Assembly (NCBI GenBank): GCA_025766275.1
Contig: JAFKAC010000234.1
Span: 1-53,604, forward strand
Direction: 5' to 3'
DNA length: 53,604 nt
DNA from: Lactarius indigo
Lineage: Eukaryota; Basidiomycota; Agaricomycetes; Russulales; Russulaceae
Shown here: positions 33,743-44,671 of the stretch, piece after piece
How the letters are laid out: each line of letters starts with the position of its first letter
How positions within the stretch are numbered: the stretch's first letter is position 1
Program-made: the position numbers and the translations under genes
Notes under the pieces: generated by a model
What the model was told of the DNA's origin: nothing
What the model saw: only the letters and a program-made list of their open reading frames with translations
The model's database searches: none

Positions 33743-34293
33743 TGTCACGTTCCGACTTTGACTGGCCGACTCGTACTCGAACCCTTACTGTACCGGTTGC
33801 AACTACGGTGGTAAGGTATATTAGTTGCGGACTTACTTACGGAGATACGGCAGTACGATAGGCAATAGGACTGATAGCTGACTGAGCGGTGCCTTGGTGA
33901 CTCGATACTAGTACAGGTACTAGTAGTATTAGTTTTGCGATGTTTCTGCGATACGTTGGACGCTACTTTACAGTGACTCATAGCAGCGCTTCTAAGCCTG
34001 CTCAATGTGTATATAAACTGTCTTGCGAAGACCAAGACACGCCATCTTGGTCTTCTTGAATCGTCACTTTCTTTCTCTTCTCTTTCTCTTCTACAATCTT
34101 GCTCTCAAAGGACTACTCCACGCCACGCGACTTCGTTCGCTGTTATAGCACATCGTGACTTGCCAGTGTACCTCCGCGTATTCACTAGGGCAAGGGCTTG
34201 GATCTCCGCATCTTCAAGTCAATCGGATCGTATATCGCTAAGTGTTGTTGCCACTCCGAGCTCAAGTCGAGCTAACGTCGTGACGACGTTACA
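33743..34293 (+). repeat. 3' LTR of element D
   Basis: 551 bp, TGTCACG...GACGTTACA, after the purine tract 33729-33742. TATATAA at 34010-34016; hairpin GAAGACCAAGA/TCTTGGTCTTC at 34027-34055, identical to C and with the same 35-nt spacing. The end palindrome TAACGTCGTGACGACGTTA is identical to C. Confidence 0.85.
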
Positions 34294-34300
34294 CCCAGAT

Positions 34301-34492
34301 ATGACTGCGACAATCGAGAGACTACGCATGCACTTGCAATCCACAGGTTGCTGTGAATTCCGAAAGGGTAGGGTCGTGGAGTGGGAAGTGATGGATAATA
34401 TTATCAAAGGATTACAGACAGTGCACGCTAAGAAGATTGTACAATCTGAAGAGGCGCATGAGATTGAGGCAGCGGATTTGGAGGCTCACTAA
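34301..34492 (+). other. Short ORF after element D, possible 3' exon of a disrupted gene
   Basis: ATG at 34301, 7 nt after the D LTR, opens 63 codons to TAA at 34490. The product is charged and helical (MTATIERLRMHLQSTG, WEVMDNIIKGLQTVHAKK, EEAHEIEAADLEAH). I do not recognise it. Its position suggests the last exon of a gene whose upstream part was removed by the D insertion or rearrangement, but it could be a chance ORF. Confidence 0.3.
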
Positions 34493-35784
34493 TCGAAAAC
34501 ACATTCTCGTTTGGACCTTGTACACTAGCTCCTTTGTATGAACGATGCTGCAGACAGTTCCGATTAGAAGCTAAAAGGATTACCGGTTACAATGGTCACA
34601 ACATTGATACATACAGTGGGCGTACCTATATGGGCAGAGCTGCCACACACGCTGCACTTATAACCCTTTCTAGTGCATGGCTTAGGGTTAGATGTGCCTG
34701 GTGTGGGCGTGACCGCACTCGACTGTACGCCTGGTGGTTGATGGCCAGTGGATGGCCCGGGGATGTTTCCTGCGTCAGTAGGTTGGAATGTGAGTCGACG
34801 TGGGCCCGGGGTGGCAGCAGATTGATCGACGCTGTCAGTTACTGGGATGTGCTTCTTGACAAGCTCGAGGATTTGCATGCCCCATGTGTCATTATAACGC
34901 CAGTTCACTTGGGCCCTGATTGACGAAAGATCGGCGAGTTGTTTGAAGTGAGCCAACTCCACAAAGCGCTTGAGAACGTCGTCTGTCATGATAAGTTGTG
35001 AGCCGTACATATCATCACCTGGAATCCCTATAAGCTCCAGCTGGGCATCCCGCCAGTCTTCTAAGGCGGACTTGAGGCTCAGGTCTGCGTCGGTTAATCT
35101 ATGGAGACCAGCTTTGAATTTATTTGGAGCTCGAGTTTGCTTTGGGGCAGACACTGTGGGGAGCAGTAGAATAAATGACCCAGGGTTGCAGGTATCACAG
35201 CACAACCGGGATGTCTTGATAACACATCGAGGGCATCCGGAACACTCCATCGATGGAGACGCTGGCTGCAGGTGAAACGGGGTCACAGTTGGTTCGGATT
35301 ACATACCAGGCCAATTACCAAAGAACTCGTTCGGTATTCTGCGGCGGCAGATTCCTCGCGAGCGTGTGTTGATGTACGCGTCCATAGCTGCCGCTTCATA
35401 GTCCTGATGTCGCTGCTCCTGAATGATCAAATTTCCCGTCGCATGTGGTACCATACTACCAGACTGGTTAGGTTGGTGGTGGGGCTTCTTTCGTGTTCTC
35501 GGACAACCCTTGTGGCCACCTTCTACACGCACCTGTCTCCTTGGCGACGACGCTACATTCTCGGTGTCTGGGACTTCTTGCAGTCGACTTCTCTCAGCTT
35601 GCGACGCCACCCTCTGTTCGGCTTGTACGCGACAGTGGTCCATGTACTGCGGCTCAACGATATAAATCCCTGTGGCCTCTTTCGAGGGGTCTCGCGCTGC
35701 ACGACCAAGACGCTGCCAGAGCATACACAGTGACTGGGTATGTTTCCATTGGACAACGAGTTCAACATCGTGCAGGTCAAGCCC

Positions 35785-35832
35785 CTGGTGCGTATTCAGT
35801 TGCGGTAGGAGCAACAACTGAACCATACGCAC
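35785..35832 (-). other. 48-nt in-frame intron in the RecQ-like gene
   Basis: Starts GTGCGT after FCTDAAGM and ends CACCAG before GLDLHD, with a CTGAAT branch-like sequence. It is 3n long and has no stop, so it reads open. Helicase alignment by memory expects motif V to be continuous without these 16 residues. Confidence 0.65.
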
Positions 35833-36727
35833 CATCCCAGCTGCATCGGTGCAGAATATCCCCCAGATCTCATGTGAGTGGAGCTTCCGAATCGTTTCTG
35901 TCCGAAATGTCGTACTCATAGCAGAATGGAACCAGAGCAGCTTTCCGACAAGTCCAGAGGGTGCCTGCGAACATGCGAACTGACACAATCGCTCTGTTTC
36001 TTTTCGGTCGTTGCAAAAGACCATGAACGGCGGCGGCGGCGGATTACCATCAAATCTGAGCACGCGAAGGATATCGTGATACGTATGCGCAGGGTTCGAC
36101 ATCTCCAAGGTAAGTAGGTGGATGTTCGGGCAATCATTGCTAAGCTGTATCTCCCTAGTTCTGTCTGGTCGCATCTGAAGAATCGACTTCACGTGGTCAA
36201 GGACATGGTGTGGCATCGTTGCTGATGTGGCATAGAAGATCACGTGCCCTGGGAGCAGCCAACGCAGTCTGCCCACTTCGGCGTACTCGGGTCGGAAATC
36301 CCCTGACCATTGGCTAATACAGTGAGCCTCGTCGAATATCACGCTTCGCAGTTTGTTGACGAATCTCTTTGACTTCCATAGATCGAGAAAGCGCCGGTCG
36401 GTGAGGATGCGCTCCGGGCTTGTAATGATAACGCGGAATTTAAGGGACTCGATTTCCTACTCGTCATAATTTCTGTACTTAACAAATGGACTATACTCTG
36501 TACTAACACAGTACCTTGAATGTCTTGTCAGATGCCGAAGACGTTGTGAGGTTCACAGCCGGGATAGACACAAGCGAAAGTTCGTCGACGTTCTTCTCCC
36601 CCAGCACGTTCAGAGGTGTTATAACGATAGAAACCCCATCCCCATTGAAGAGAAGGGGTATCCAGAAAGTCAGTGTCTTTCCGGACCCAGTCGGCACCAG
36701 TGTCAACAAATCGTTCCCTTCCAGTTG

Positions 36728-37237
36728 TGTTACGCTCCACCGGCGTTAGTCCGACTTGGACTCGAGAAGAGGCGTAATCGACTTAGCAAAGGGTCAGGCG
36801 AATGGGGATCACGTGTCAACCCAACGCAAGCTGAACAGGGGCACTTCTGGAACACACTGCAGCAAAGACAAAGAGGTACTATCCCTTGGTGGATAGGAGT
36901 GGAAGTACACTTAGTTCGAAGACTAAGGCAGACAAGAGACGAGTCAAGTGGTGGATTGAAGAAGACCAAGATGGGGACTCTTGGTCTTCTGAGACAACTA
37001 CTTATACAGATATGCGCGGGCTTTAAAGCGCCGCTAGAACAGTAGGTAACCAGTAGCGTAACTAGCTCGAACCCTAGTACAGCTATCCTAGGAATGAGTC
37101 ATACATGAGTCACAATCACATGCGAACTACTATGCTGACTGATGCAATGTAAGAGTCCATGACTAATGAAATATCGGACCGTAGTCATAACCGGTCATGA
37201 GTCGTGCGTAATGAGTCACCGAGTCCGTACCGTAACA
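36728..37237 (-). repeat. Solo LTR with 5-bp target duplication inside the RecQ-like gene
   Basis: 510 bp between identical AGTTG copies (36723-36727 and 37238-37242). Ends are TGTTACG...CGTAACA. Minus-strand orientation: TATAAGT (37006-37000), then the 11-bp hairpin GAAGACCAAGA/TCTTGGTCTTC (36989-36961), again 35 nt from the TATA box. It is related to the C/D LTRs by these arms and by the end hairpin, but most of the sequence differs. No internal element sequence remains, so LTR-LTR recombination is the likely origin. Confidence 0.9.
36961..37006 (-). promoter_or_regulatory. LTR core promoter and start-site hairpin, solo LTR
   Basis: TATAAGT and an 11-bp stem with loop GTCCCCA on the minus strand. 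The stem arms are identical to those in C and D, while the loop and the flanks differ. Confidence 0.55.
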
Positions 37238-37365
37238 AGTTGTGTCAGAGCGGCCTTGAGCTGCCAAGTGCAAGGGGAAAATCTGAAGCGGTCCTTGACA
37301 GCTTCTTGCATGTCATCCAGAGAAGGAATACTGACAGCAGGGACAGAAGAACCGAGCGAAGCCAT

Positions 37366-37676
37366 TACACAGAGAAGACGCGAAGGTGGGACTTCACGCC
37401 TTCACACATTCACGCATACACACCAATGTAGAGTAACCAATAAATTAATTATATTTTCCGAATATGGACATGCGCGTTTACAATTAAAAAACACAGAGAT
37501 CGACATGAAAGAGCACCATGCGTCACGCCCTGGGAGAAGCCGACACAAGTGTCCCCAGTCGGTGCGTAGCGTAACGAGGTGCTGAAGTTGGGATAAAAAA
37601 GGAAGTTGTGTGTGGGAAAGTACACGTGATTGATTAGGAGCCTCTTACGCGGAGCATCGAATGGGAAGGAGTCTGG
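37366..37676. other. Upstream region of the RecQ-like gene
   Basis: No gene is seen. It contains an AT-rich patch near 37440-37500 and presumably the helicase promoter; no clear TATA box was assigned. Confidence 0.3.
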
Positions 37677-40140
37677 TATCGTCGCATCGTTCGATTTACC
37701 TGAATCGCTTTTTTCGTTGTTTACAGCTGTTTTTCCGCACGCCTGCTTTGGATACGCCTCAAAATGGTGACAAAGAGAAAAAGGATCCGTTTACAATTAC
37801 TTCCGATTCTACAGTGTGACGAACCAGCCCATTGGTGAATAAGGTGAACGATGAGACGACGCGATTGGAAACCATATGGGGATCAGAAGTGCCAGTGGAC
37901 ACGTATCGTATCGGCAATGAGTAGCTTATGGTTGGTGAACCTGAAACTGTTTTCGCTGTAATAGAGCAAAGCCGTCAAGTATCGTCAGACCCATGTCAAC
38001 AATATTCTAAATCCGTCCTCGCTACCGCTACGCGCTGAACTAGGATAAGTAATATTCACCGTATACAACACAAAGCAAAAAAAGAAAAAAGGAAGACAAA
38101 GAAAAAGAATTCTTTGATGTCGATGGGATCAGTGTCTCTGCTGGTTTTGATTTAGGAAGAAAGACTAACGGGAAAATCATGATCTGCTCTGATAAACACC
38201 GTATTCAACAACAACACAAAGAGAAGAAAATTCGGAGAGGACGAAGGAGAACGCTTTGACGTCAATGGGATCAGTGCGAGGTAGCATAATTGCGTCCGAG
38301 CCTCGGGCACACGACTGTAAAATGAAACTAGCAATAACGAATGGTCTGATCAAAAAAGCCCAGCTTTCGGTCGGTCCTGACATTCGCCGCCAATCCCAGG
38401 CGTTCGGCCGTAGCGGAGACCGCGTCGTGTCAACCGCGATGTACGCAAGCACCAGATCAAACGGGCCCCCGTCACCAGAAGCCAAGCCCCACCTCGACGA
38501 AGCTACTCTGATGATCGAGCTTCTGACGCTCAACACACCAGACCTGTGCGAGATGTTCGTGGTCCGGATGATCAGGGATTGACCCACCTGCGCGTTCGGC
38601 CGGGAGCTGGGCTGGAGTTGGTAGAGGATATGGAAATGAAATGGATCGTGCATGCTTGCGGAATAATTTGGTGGGAGTTGACGGGTGAGTTGTAGTCGTG
38701 TTGCTCGGGGAGACACTTCGGAGATGAGTGTATTACCGTGACGGAGGTGGGTGAGATGGTGTCGAAGAACCAAGCTCGGGATCGGGCGACGCGAGACTTG
38801 AATGGCTCAGCACGATGGGCAATGGGAGGATCGGCGGTTTTGTTGATAGTGGGGTCGGAGGGACGGGAAGCGAACGTGACTTTATACTCGAAGTTGGTGA
38901 TGCAGGAGCACGACGTGAAGGGATTGACGCCGAGCTCATGGGAGAGGGTCGGTCCCGTGGGAAGTATGTGCAGAGGCAGGGAGCCGTGGGAGTGGTGGTG
39001 ATTTATCCTATGAGACTCGTCTGTGTGACGACGTCGAAGACAGCCCATGGGTATAGGAGAACCCTTGAGAAGACGGTAAACGTGGCAACTCGCGGGTGCT
39101 TCGATTCGGCTGCTGGGAAGAGGATGGGGAATGAGTGGTAAGTGGACAACGACGAACCCAAATGCATCGCATGTACCCCTTGTCCTGACGTACATACTGA
39201 GTGTTGCACCGCGGAGTGATTACCGGCGTGGGATGACAAACAGCTTGTCTCTCGGGACTGTGCCTCGCTTGCTGGGCCTCGATACTCTCCACATAGTGAA
39301 TGACTGTCATCCTTAGCAAGAGCTGGGATGCTCAAACGCCATCGATCGATCTCCGGAGTGGCCTCCTCTGATTCCCTCAGGGACAATGTGGAAAGACTCC
39401 CATCCTCCAGGTAAGAATATTCCGATGGCTAATGGGCGTCACGTTCATTCACTCCTCACTTTGTGTGACCAGTTGCATGGCCGTCACCGGCAAAAAACCT
39501 AACGAACTGGGCTTGCTGAGGCCCAGCCGACAAAGAGGATCCAAGTTGTGGTGATGATCGTTGCATGACCGGTTCTACCCATGGCAACAGGGCCCTGACC
39601 GTCTCTGTCGCGTACTACAGAGAGAGCGATGTGAGGGTGGACAACGTGTACAGTATCCTCCGATCACGTACAGTGTGATGCACCCCAGAACGCTCCTGTC
39701 TCAAGCTATGCCGATGGCGGTAGATGTAAAATTTGTGATAGCTAGCCAGAGGATGGTGCAAGGTTATCGAATCGGTCGTATTGAGGTAGAACAAGGAAAG
39801 ACTCGCCTTGAGAGAAAGATATAGGAATAGTCCAGGGATTCATCCGTGGGGTTCTAATGACCCTTGCCAAGTTATAACCCCGATGCCCAGTATCTTGTTT
39901 TACAGAAAGATGGTTTCTGAAAGTTTGTTAGCAACGCACGCGAGTGAAGTTGACGGATCAGACCTGCCAACTTTGGTGTGTCGATGAAATCGATAACATA
40001 AATAGGGCTTCCCGAATCCCGAAAAACTATCGCGAACGACGAAATCGATGAATGAAGAGTCATCAAAGGATTGGTTGAGGACTGCGAGGAAGTAGCATAG
40101 TCTGGTGAATTTGAAACGATGAAATACAGGTGGCGATGTC
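37677..40140. repeat. Dispersed repeat family, copy 1
   Basis: It shares long collinear blocks with 49915-51845 and 51992-53604. Examples are TTTTTCCGCACGCCTGCTTTG near the left end (copies 1 and 3), GCATAATTGCGTCC, CTCAACACACCAGACC and GTGATGCACCCCAGA. Copy 1 has an internal duplication (ACACCGTAT... near 38065 and 38200; GATGGGATCAGTG near 38125 and 38265). All frames on both strands are broken differently in the copies, and none shows a convincing conserved protein, so I treat it as repeat DNA of unknown nature. Confidence 0.65.
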
Positions 40141-40479
40141 CTAGGACCAGCCAGCAGCCGGCAACGAAGGGTGGAAAAGTGAAAGATCTGAAACCGTGAC
40201 GTGACTGTGACGTTTCCCCCGCCGAAATACATACCTGTCGAAGGACCTTTTCTTTGTTTCCCGTCTGTCTCCGTGCGCATACTACAGTGCTCTTCAAGCT
40301 TCACACCTCATGTGCTTACTTCCAAGGGGAGGTCCCCGCAGTCTGAAATGGGCGCAGGCGCCCAGCAGCATCCCAGCCTACCTAACACCAGGATCCTCTA
40401 CTGCTCCAACAAAGCTCTACTGTAAGCAAGACTATAAACAGCTGCTTGTGCTACGTACTGTCTCGGAACAAATATTGAC

Positions 40480-41411
40480 CCAAAAAAAGAAGCGCTCTCA
40501 CAACTTCCCTAGCCCGCCCCTCGGATTCTAGGGCCGATATACCTCTCGCGACACCGCTGCCCGCCGTCCCTGCGCACCTGCAGCTCTCCACGCCACAGAC
40601 GCTCACACATAAGGGCTGCCGCTCGCAATCTGACCCACCCATCGTTCCTCAGCCCTCTCCAAGAATTCCCGCTGACAGACTGGCCGCAGTCCTGCCTCCT
40701 CGCTCAAACGAAGCACCAACACCACTCGAGGCACGTGCCGATCTTCTTCGATCATCGTTTTCTTAACCATCTTTTGTCTTTAGCGAATGACAATATTTTC
40801 TTCTCTATGCCGGGCTTCCAGAACGAGCCCTTGCAACCCAGCTCACGCTCTTCGCAGAGCTGTTTGGTACCAATCACCCTGGTGTTTTCCAGCTTTAAGG
40901 CTTTGCAAGTCCTCGCCTGACTGCACGTCCACCTGGCGGCATCGACCTTGGCGTAGGCAGCTATGCTCCCGGCATGTGCAGCTCTTCCGCTTTCGACGAC
41001 GCGCTGCGCAGTCTAGGCGAAGATCCAGCCACGTTCATGGCCAACCCTATTGCAGATGAGCTATTAGCCGCCATTAACATGCTCATGCCGCAAAGAAACG
41101 ATGACCCGCTATCGTACAACTCAATGGCAACCGACGCGGCGCTGCAGGCGTTCAACTTTGACGAGTACCTGCAGGACTTTGGCGGTTCCGTACCCCCACC
41201 CCCACCTACCTCAGGCGAGCCCACGCCGCCTGGGACGCACAGCGTGACGGTGACTCTGACGGTCCCGCATAACAGCCCCGTGGAGACCCCGTCGTCGGAG
41301 AGCGTCGCGAGCCCGAACCCAATGCCGTCGTTCTACGCCACGACCCCGTCGCCTATCTTGGCGGTAGAGCCGTCGTTGCCACCAACGCAGGTTCAGCATC
41401 AGCAGCCGTGA
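40480..41411 (+). CDS. Unrecognised Pro-rich protein gene (partial model)
   Basis: Two coding-like pieces. 40480-40760 reads a Pro/Ser-rich frame ending PTPLEARADLLRSSFS. A likely short intron follows (GTTTTC...TTTAG, near 40757-40783). From about 40790 the frame reads ALATQLTLFAELFGTNHPGVFQ, then, after a TAA at 40896, continues unchanged through GGIDLGVGSYAPGM, ALRSLGEDPATFM, IADELLAAINMLMPQ and FNFDEYLQDFG to a Pro/Ser/Thr-rich end and TGA at 41409. The TAA may be a real stop, part of a mini-intron or an error. An acidic FDEYLQDF and low-complexity tail would suit a transcription regulator, but this is a guess. Confidence 0.4.
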
Positions 41412-42610
41412 GTGCCTCTCCGTGGGGCGGCGAACGCGGCTGGGCGCCGGGTCGGAGGTAGCTGGAAGGTCCCGCTGGCGGTGTCGCGGCTCGCGTCAGA
41501 GTCGCCGATCCCCAGCTGCACCTCCTCGCCCAAGCAGGCAGCCGTGTGATAGCGCGTCCTGTCCGCCGGCCTCCCATCATCATCGTCATCAATCTTCCTA
41601 ATAATGAGCCCATCCCGCCCCTCGTCATCTCTCTCGTAATCATGTACACGTATACCGTCGCATCAACCCTCGTCTTTTTTCTTCTTCTGCCAATGCCAAT
41701 CTGCTTTCGTCATTATCTCCTCGCTCTCATATGCTTTGCCAAGGCCTCCTTTTTTCCCCTCCCCCCCCCCCCCCCCCCCTACGCGCATCCACTGGTTTAC
41801 TTAGATATGTTGTTGGTCCTTGCTGGTGGGCCCGGTGATGCCCATTGGTCCCGTCTTTCTTGGTTGCTCGCTCACATGGAACCCTCGCTCTCCACTTGTA
41901 CATTCATAGTACCTCCTGACCCTACCTTACGCTTACTTTTGTTTGTGCTACCGTGTTCACACACCCACCTACAGCGTATCATGCGTCGCTTTTCAGTCCG
42001 CCCTCGTCCTTACGGCGGACATTTTTACAGCCTCGCCATCGTTCCACTAACTAGTCCTCCGCCCCACAAACCGTCTAATCTCTTTTTTCTCTCGTACTGC
42101 CGCCCAATCTAACGTCTCTTCCTGTATCATCTTCATTTCTTGAACTTGTGTTCTCTGCAGTCTTTTTTTTTGGCACCCGCATCCAAAAATTCACCTCTCT
42201 CCCTCCCTCACGTCATACCTATATTAGTGTTCGCTTGCTTGCTCGCATCTCTCATCTGTGTTCTACCCCGTTTATCGAACCGATCTAGGTAAAAAATGAA
42301 AGAATGAAAAAATCACCCAAAAATGTGTTTATTTTTATCTTTCACATTTTGTCCCTTCACTGTGGGCGCATAAGCAATGAAAGGAGGGAAGCGCGAAACC
42401 GGAACTTGAATGTGAGAAATATATATTGATACGACTACATGGCGGCCAGGTCAACGCACTACATCAGGCCTCAGGTTCTCTGTACTGTAATACACCCAGC
42501 GCAACTACAGTATATCAGACAAATATGGTAGACCCATGACCCGGGCCGGCGCCACATCCGAGTCAGCACCATGCTCCCCCGCGGCGGTTGTTGTCCCTAT
42601 TGCCAGACCT
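41412..42610. other. Pyrimidine-rich intergenic region
   Basis: No gene supported. The plus strand is strongly C/T-biased from about 41560 to 42290, including a run of 19 C (41761-41779) and a T run near 42163-42170. A+T-rich sequence follows (42290-42430). The 188-codon ORF here (41546-42112) reads through low-complexity DNA and looks like 3' flank of the preceding gene. Confidence 0.45.
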
Positions 42611-44616
42611 CTACACCAGTTCTCGAACATTGACGTTCGCACCATGCTCAACGAGAAGCTCCGCAATCTCGACGTGGCCTTCGCCTAGTGCTGCAAGTAG
42701 CGGAAGCCCGTATCGGCCACAAATAGCATTGACATAGTGCGGGTATTTGATGGCGAGGCGCTTGACCAAGTCGTAGAACCCACAAAGCACAGAGTAGTAC
42801 AAGGGATTTGGGGTCCCCTTGGGATGGTTCCCAAAGGGCTTGTTGTTTATGTCATATATCCCAATCCATGCCGAAAAATGAGGTTTGTCGGAGTCCAAGA
42901 GTGTTTCTATCCCATCCATCACGCGTGACGCAACGCCTTCAAATCGTGCGTGCTCGACCCAGTGCCGAGCCGCATATTCAGCCAAAGGGTTCCCTTCTCC
43001 TCTCTTTATGTCGATATAGTCGTCCAGTTGGAGAAGAGATCCGAGACAGGCCTGCGTGAGGAGGGTATGTGCGGATCCTGGACTAATGTGATATCGAGAG
43101 AAGTTTCCGAGCGGGGATGTGAGGCGATCTGACATCAAGAACTCCTTCACGGAGAAATGTGAAAACTGGACAACCTGAGAGTTGTCCCAGGGGTCATTGA
43201 CGACGGTGACCAGACTTGAGCACGTGGATAGTACGGCCCGGGTCGGATCGTCCAACCGCCAATCTTCCTGGTACCTAGGAATCCCTCCCTGGGCCGTATC
43301 AAAGTCGAACGCGAGCAATCCCGCAAGTTCTTCAACACGAAGCGGACGAACGGCTACCGCGAGGCACTGCAGCATACGATGGGTGTGTGCTTGGTTCGCC
43401 AGGGGAATTTTGCTGAGCACGCGCAAATAGGTCTCGTCCAACGATATAGGTAACTCGTTGAGGGTCCGCCGAATACTTGCTGGGAGACAGTGCCGCAGCA
43501 CCTCTAACTGACAGAATGCCCATCGGAACCTGTATAGTAAAGATAAGTAGACGTATTACGGAGCACGAGGGTTGCCCTTACATTCCGTCCGCTCTTTCGG
43601 TTAGCTTCTTGATGATCAGATCCATATCCTCATCCCGCAATCTCCGTATGTTCCTGCCCGAGCGAATGACATTTGTCACGTATTCGCAAATATCTTGCAT
43701 TTGTCCACCTTCATCGTGAAGCGAAACACCGCCACTAATCAGTGGCCTGAGCGCCTTTATGATGTCATACTCCGGGCGACTAGTAACACAAATATGTAAG
43801 TTTGGAAGGTCCAGGTCGACAAGGCCACCCAGAAGGTCTAATACAACTTCTCGTGGGGTTGGCATCCCAGAGGTGTTGGGATACTCGTCGAGTGCGTCAA
43901 TAATGATATAAGTTGGCTGCCGCGTGGCAACTGAGAGCATTTCTCGAAGACAATCCTTCAAGGCGTCATTGCTGGGTTGTTGCGTGGCCCTCCCGTGTGT
44001 AGAATAAAAGCGAGAGATTATCTTGCAGCAGGGGTTCGAGTACGTAGAAAGTTGAATGAGAAGAGAGGCGACAAAGTTGCGGAAGTCTTGTTTTTTATCT
44101 TTGTCCCGAAAATCAAAGTAGAAATATGCCAAGGAGGCGAGCCCCGCATCACGCAACGAAATAACGTGTTCTATAATCATAGAGCTTTAGTAATTATTAG
44201 TCCCTGTCACCGGATACGATAGTTGGGAAACGACGAACCAAAGTATGCTCTTCCCGGACCCCGCTATGCAAATCGGTGACCATCAGGTTTTGAGCAGCAA
44301 ATTTTAAAGGTACTTACGTCTTCCGTGGATCCAAAGGAGAGACCCACGCTCCAACCAGTCCTCGAATGTTGTGCCTTTCAAGAACCACGTGGCCGTTCCC
44401 TCATGATGGGCGTCGCATGCAATAATATAATTTGTAAACGGATCCGGCGGAGAAAACCACTCGTTGATCTCCTGTTCTATCTGTGTCCCTGTGCAGAAGA
44501 TTCAGGTTCCATAGCGGACGTGATACAGATAGGAGATGACAAACACTTTACTTCTTCTACATCACTCTTTACTTCATCCATGTTTTGCTGCATAGCCACG
44601 TTAAATTTGTCGGCAC
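42611..44616 (-). CDS. NLR gene 2 (left): coiled coil, NACHT, degenerate ankyrin end; no N-terminal domain
   Basis: Exons inferred on the minus strand: 44616-44545 (DEVKSDVEEVK coiled coil), 44488-44318 (QIEQEI..., SLLWIHGR), a 25-nt microexon 44263-44239 (Walker A PGSGKS), 44184-43582 (SLAYFYFDFRDKDKK, Walker B YIIIDALDEYP, LHICVTSRPE), 43529 to the stop at 42611. The last exon has VLRHCLPASIR, FSHFSVKEFLMSDRL and one ankyrin-like repeat, then stops after GANVNVRELV. NACHT NTPases of this kind are fungal STAND receptors implicated in non-self recognition and cell death. This copy lacks a Goodbye domain and an ankyrin array; its 5' side runs directly into NLR gene 1. It may be the 3' half of a fusion gene or a truncated duplicate. 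Confidence 0.75.
44239..44263 (-). other. 25-nt microexon encoding the Walker A motif, NLR gene 2
   Basis: CGGGGTCCGG...ATACTTTG, flanked by a CATAG acceptor and a GTTCG donor. Spliced between HGR and the CSMII exon it gives PGSGKSIL in frame. Without it the P-loop is absent. Confidence 0.7.
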
Positions 44617-44671
44617 CTAAGTGGACGAGTATTTAGTGTGGTATGGGTGAATGGTCGATAGCATAGTGTAC

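Larger units (their letters stand above)
29054..34293 (+). mobile_element. Element D: Ty3/gypsy chromodomain retrotransposon lacking 5' LTR and gag
   Basis: It starts inside the protease, immediately after the C 3' LTR, and runs through pol, accessory domain and polypurine tract to its own 551-bp 3' LTR. It is the best preserved pol in the window: one 1-base deletion (A run at 29841) and one TGA (32921). The LTR differs clearly from that of C but shares the start-site hairpin and the end palindrome. Confidence 0.9.
34564..37365 (-). pseudogene. RecQ-type ATP-dependent DNA helicase, split by a solo LTR
   Basis: ATG at 37365 on the minus strand. Exon 1 (37365-36515) is interrupted by the LTR at 36728-37237. 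Exon 2 is 36456-35833, then a 48-nt intron, then 35784-35307; the last exon is 35261 to the TGA at 34564. Landmarks: Q-motif region CTWQLKAALTQLEGNDL (assembled across the LTR), Walker A VPTGSGKT, DEAH box FDEAHCISQW, motif III YATSATMP, motif V region FCTDAAGM/GLDL, motif VI WQRLGRAARDP, and a Cys cluster ECSGCPRC...CCDTC like a RecQ zinc domain. The C-terminus is family-specific with CSVCGSSAHIG. Apart from the LTR I found no stop or frameshift. RecQ helicases unwind DNA 3' to 5' in repair and recombination; in basidiomycetes such genes are often expanded and subtelomeric. Confidence 0.85.

Noticed and set aside
34007..34492. 161-codon ORF crossing the D LTR end
   Set aside because: Its first part lies wholly inside the LTR. 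Only the segment after 34301 was kept, with low confidence.
34564..37365. Helitron origin for the helicase gene
   Set aside because: The helicase motifs are RecQ-type. Helitrons carry a Rep domain with a PIF1-type helicase, and no Rep or Helitron ends are seen.
41546..42112. 188-codon ORF with hydrophobic stretches
   Set aside because: It reads through a pyrimidine-rich region, including a 19-C run; the hydrophobic and Pro residues come from base composition.
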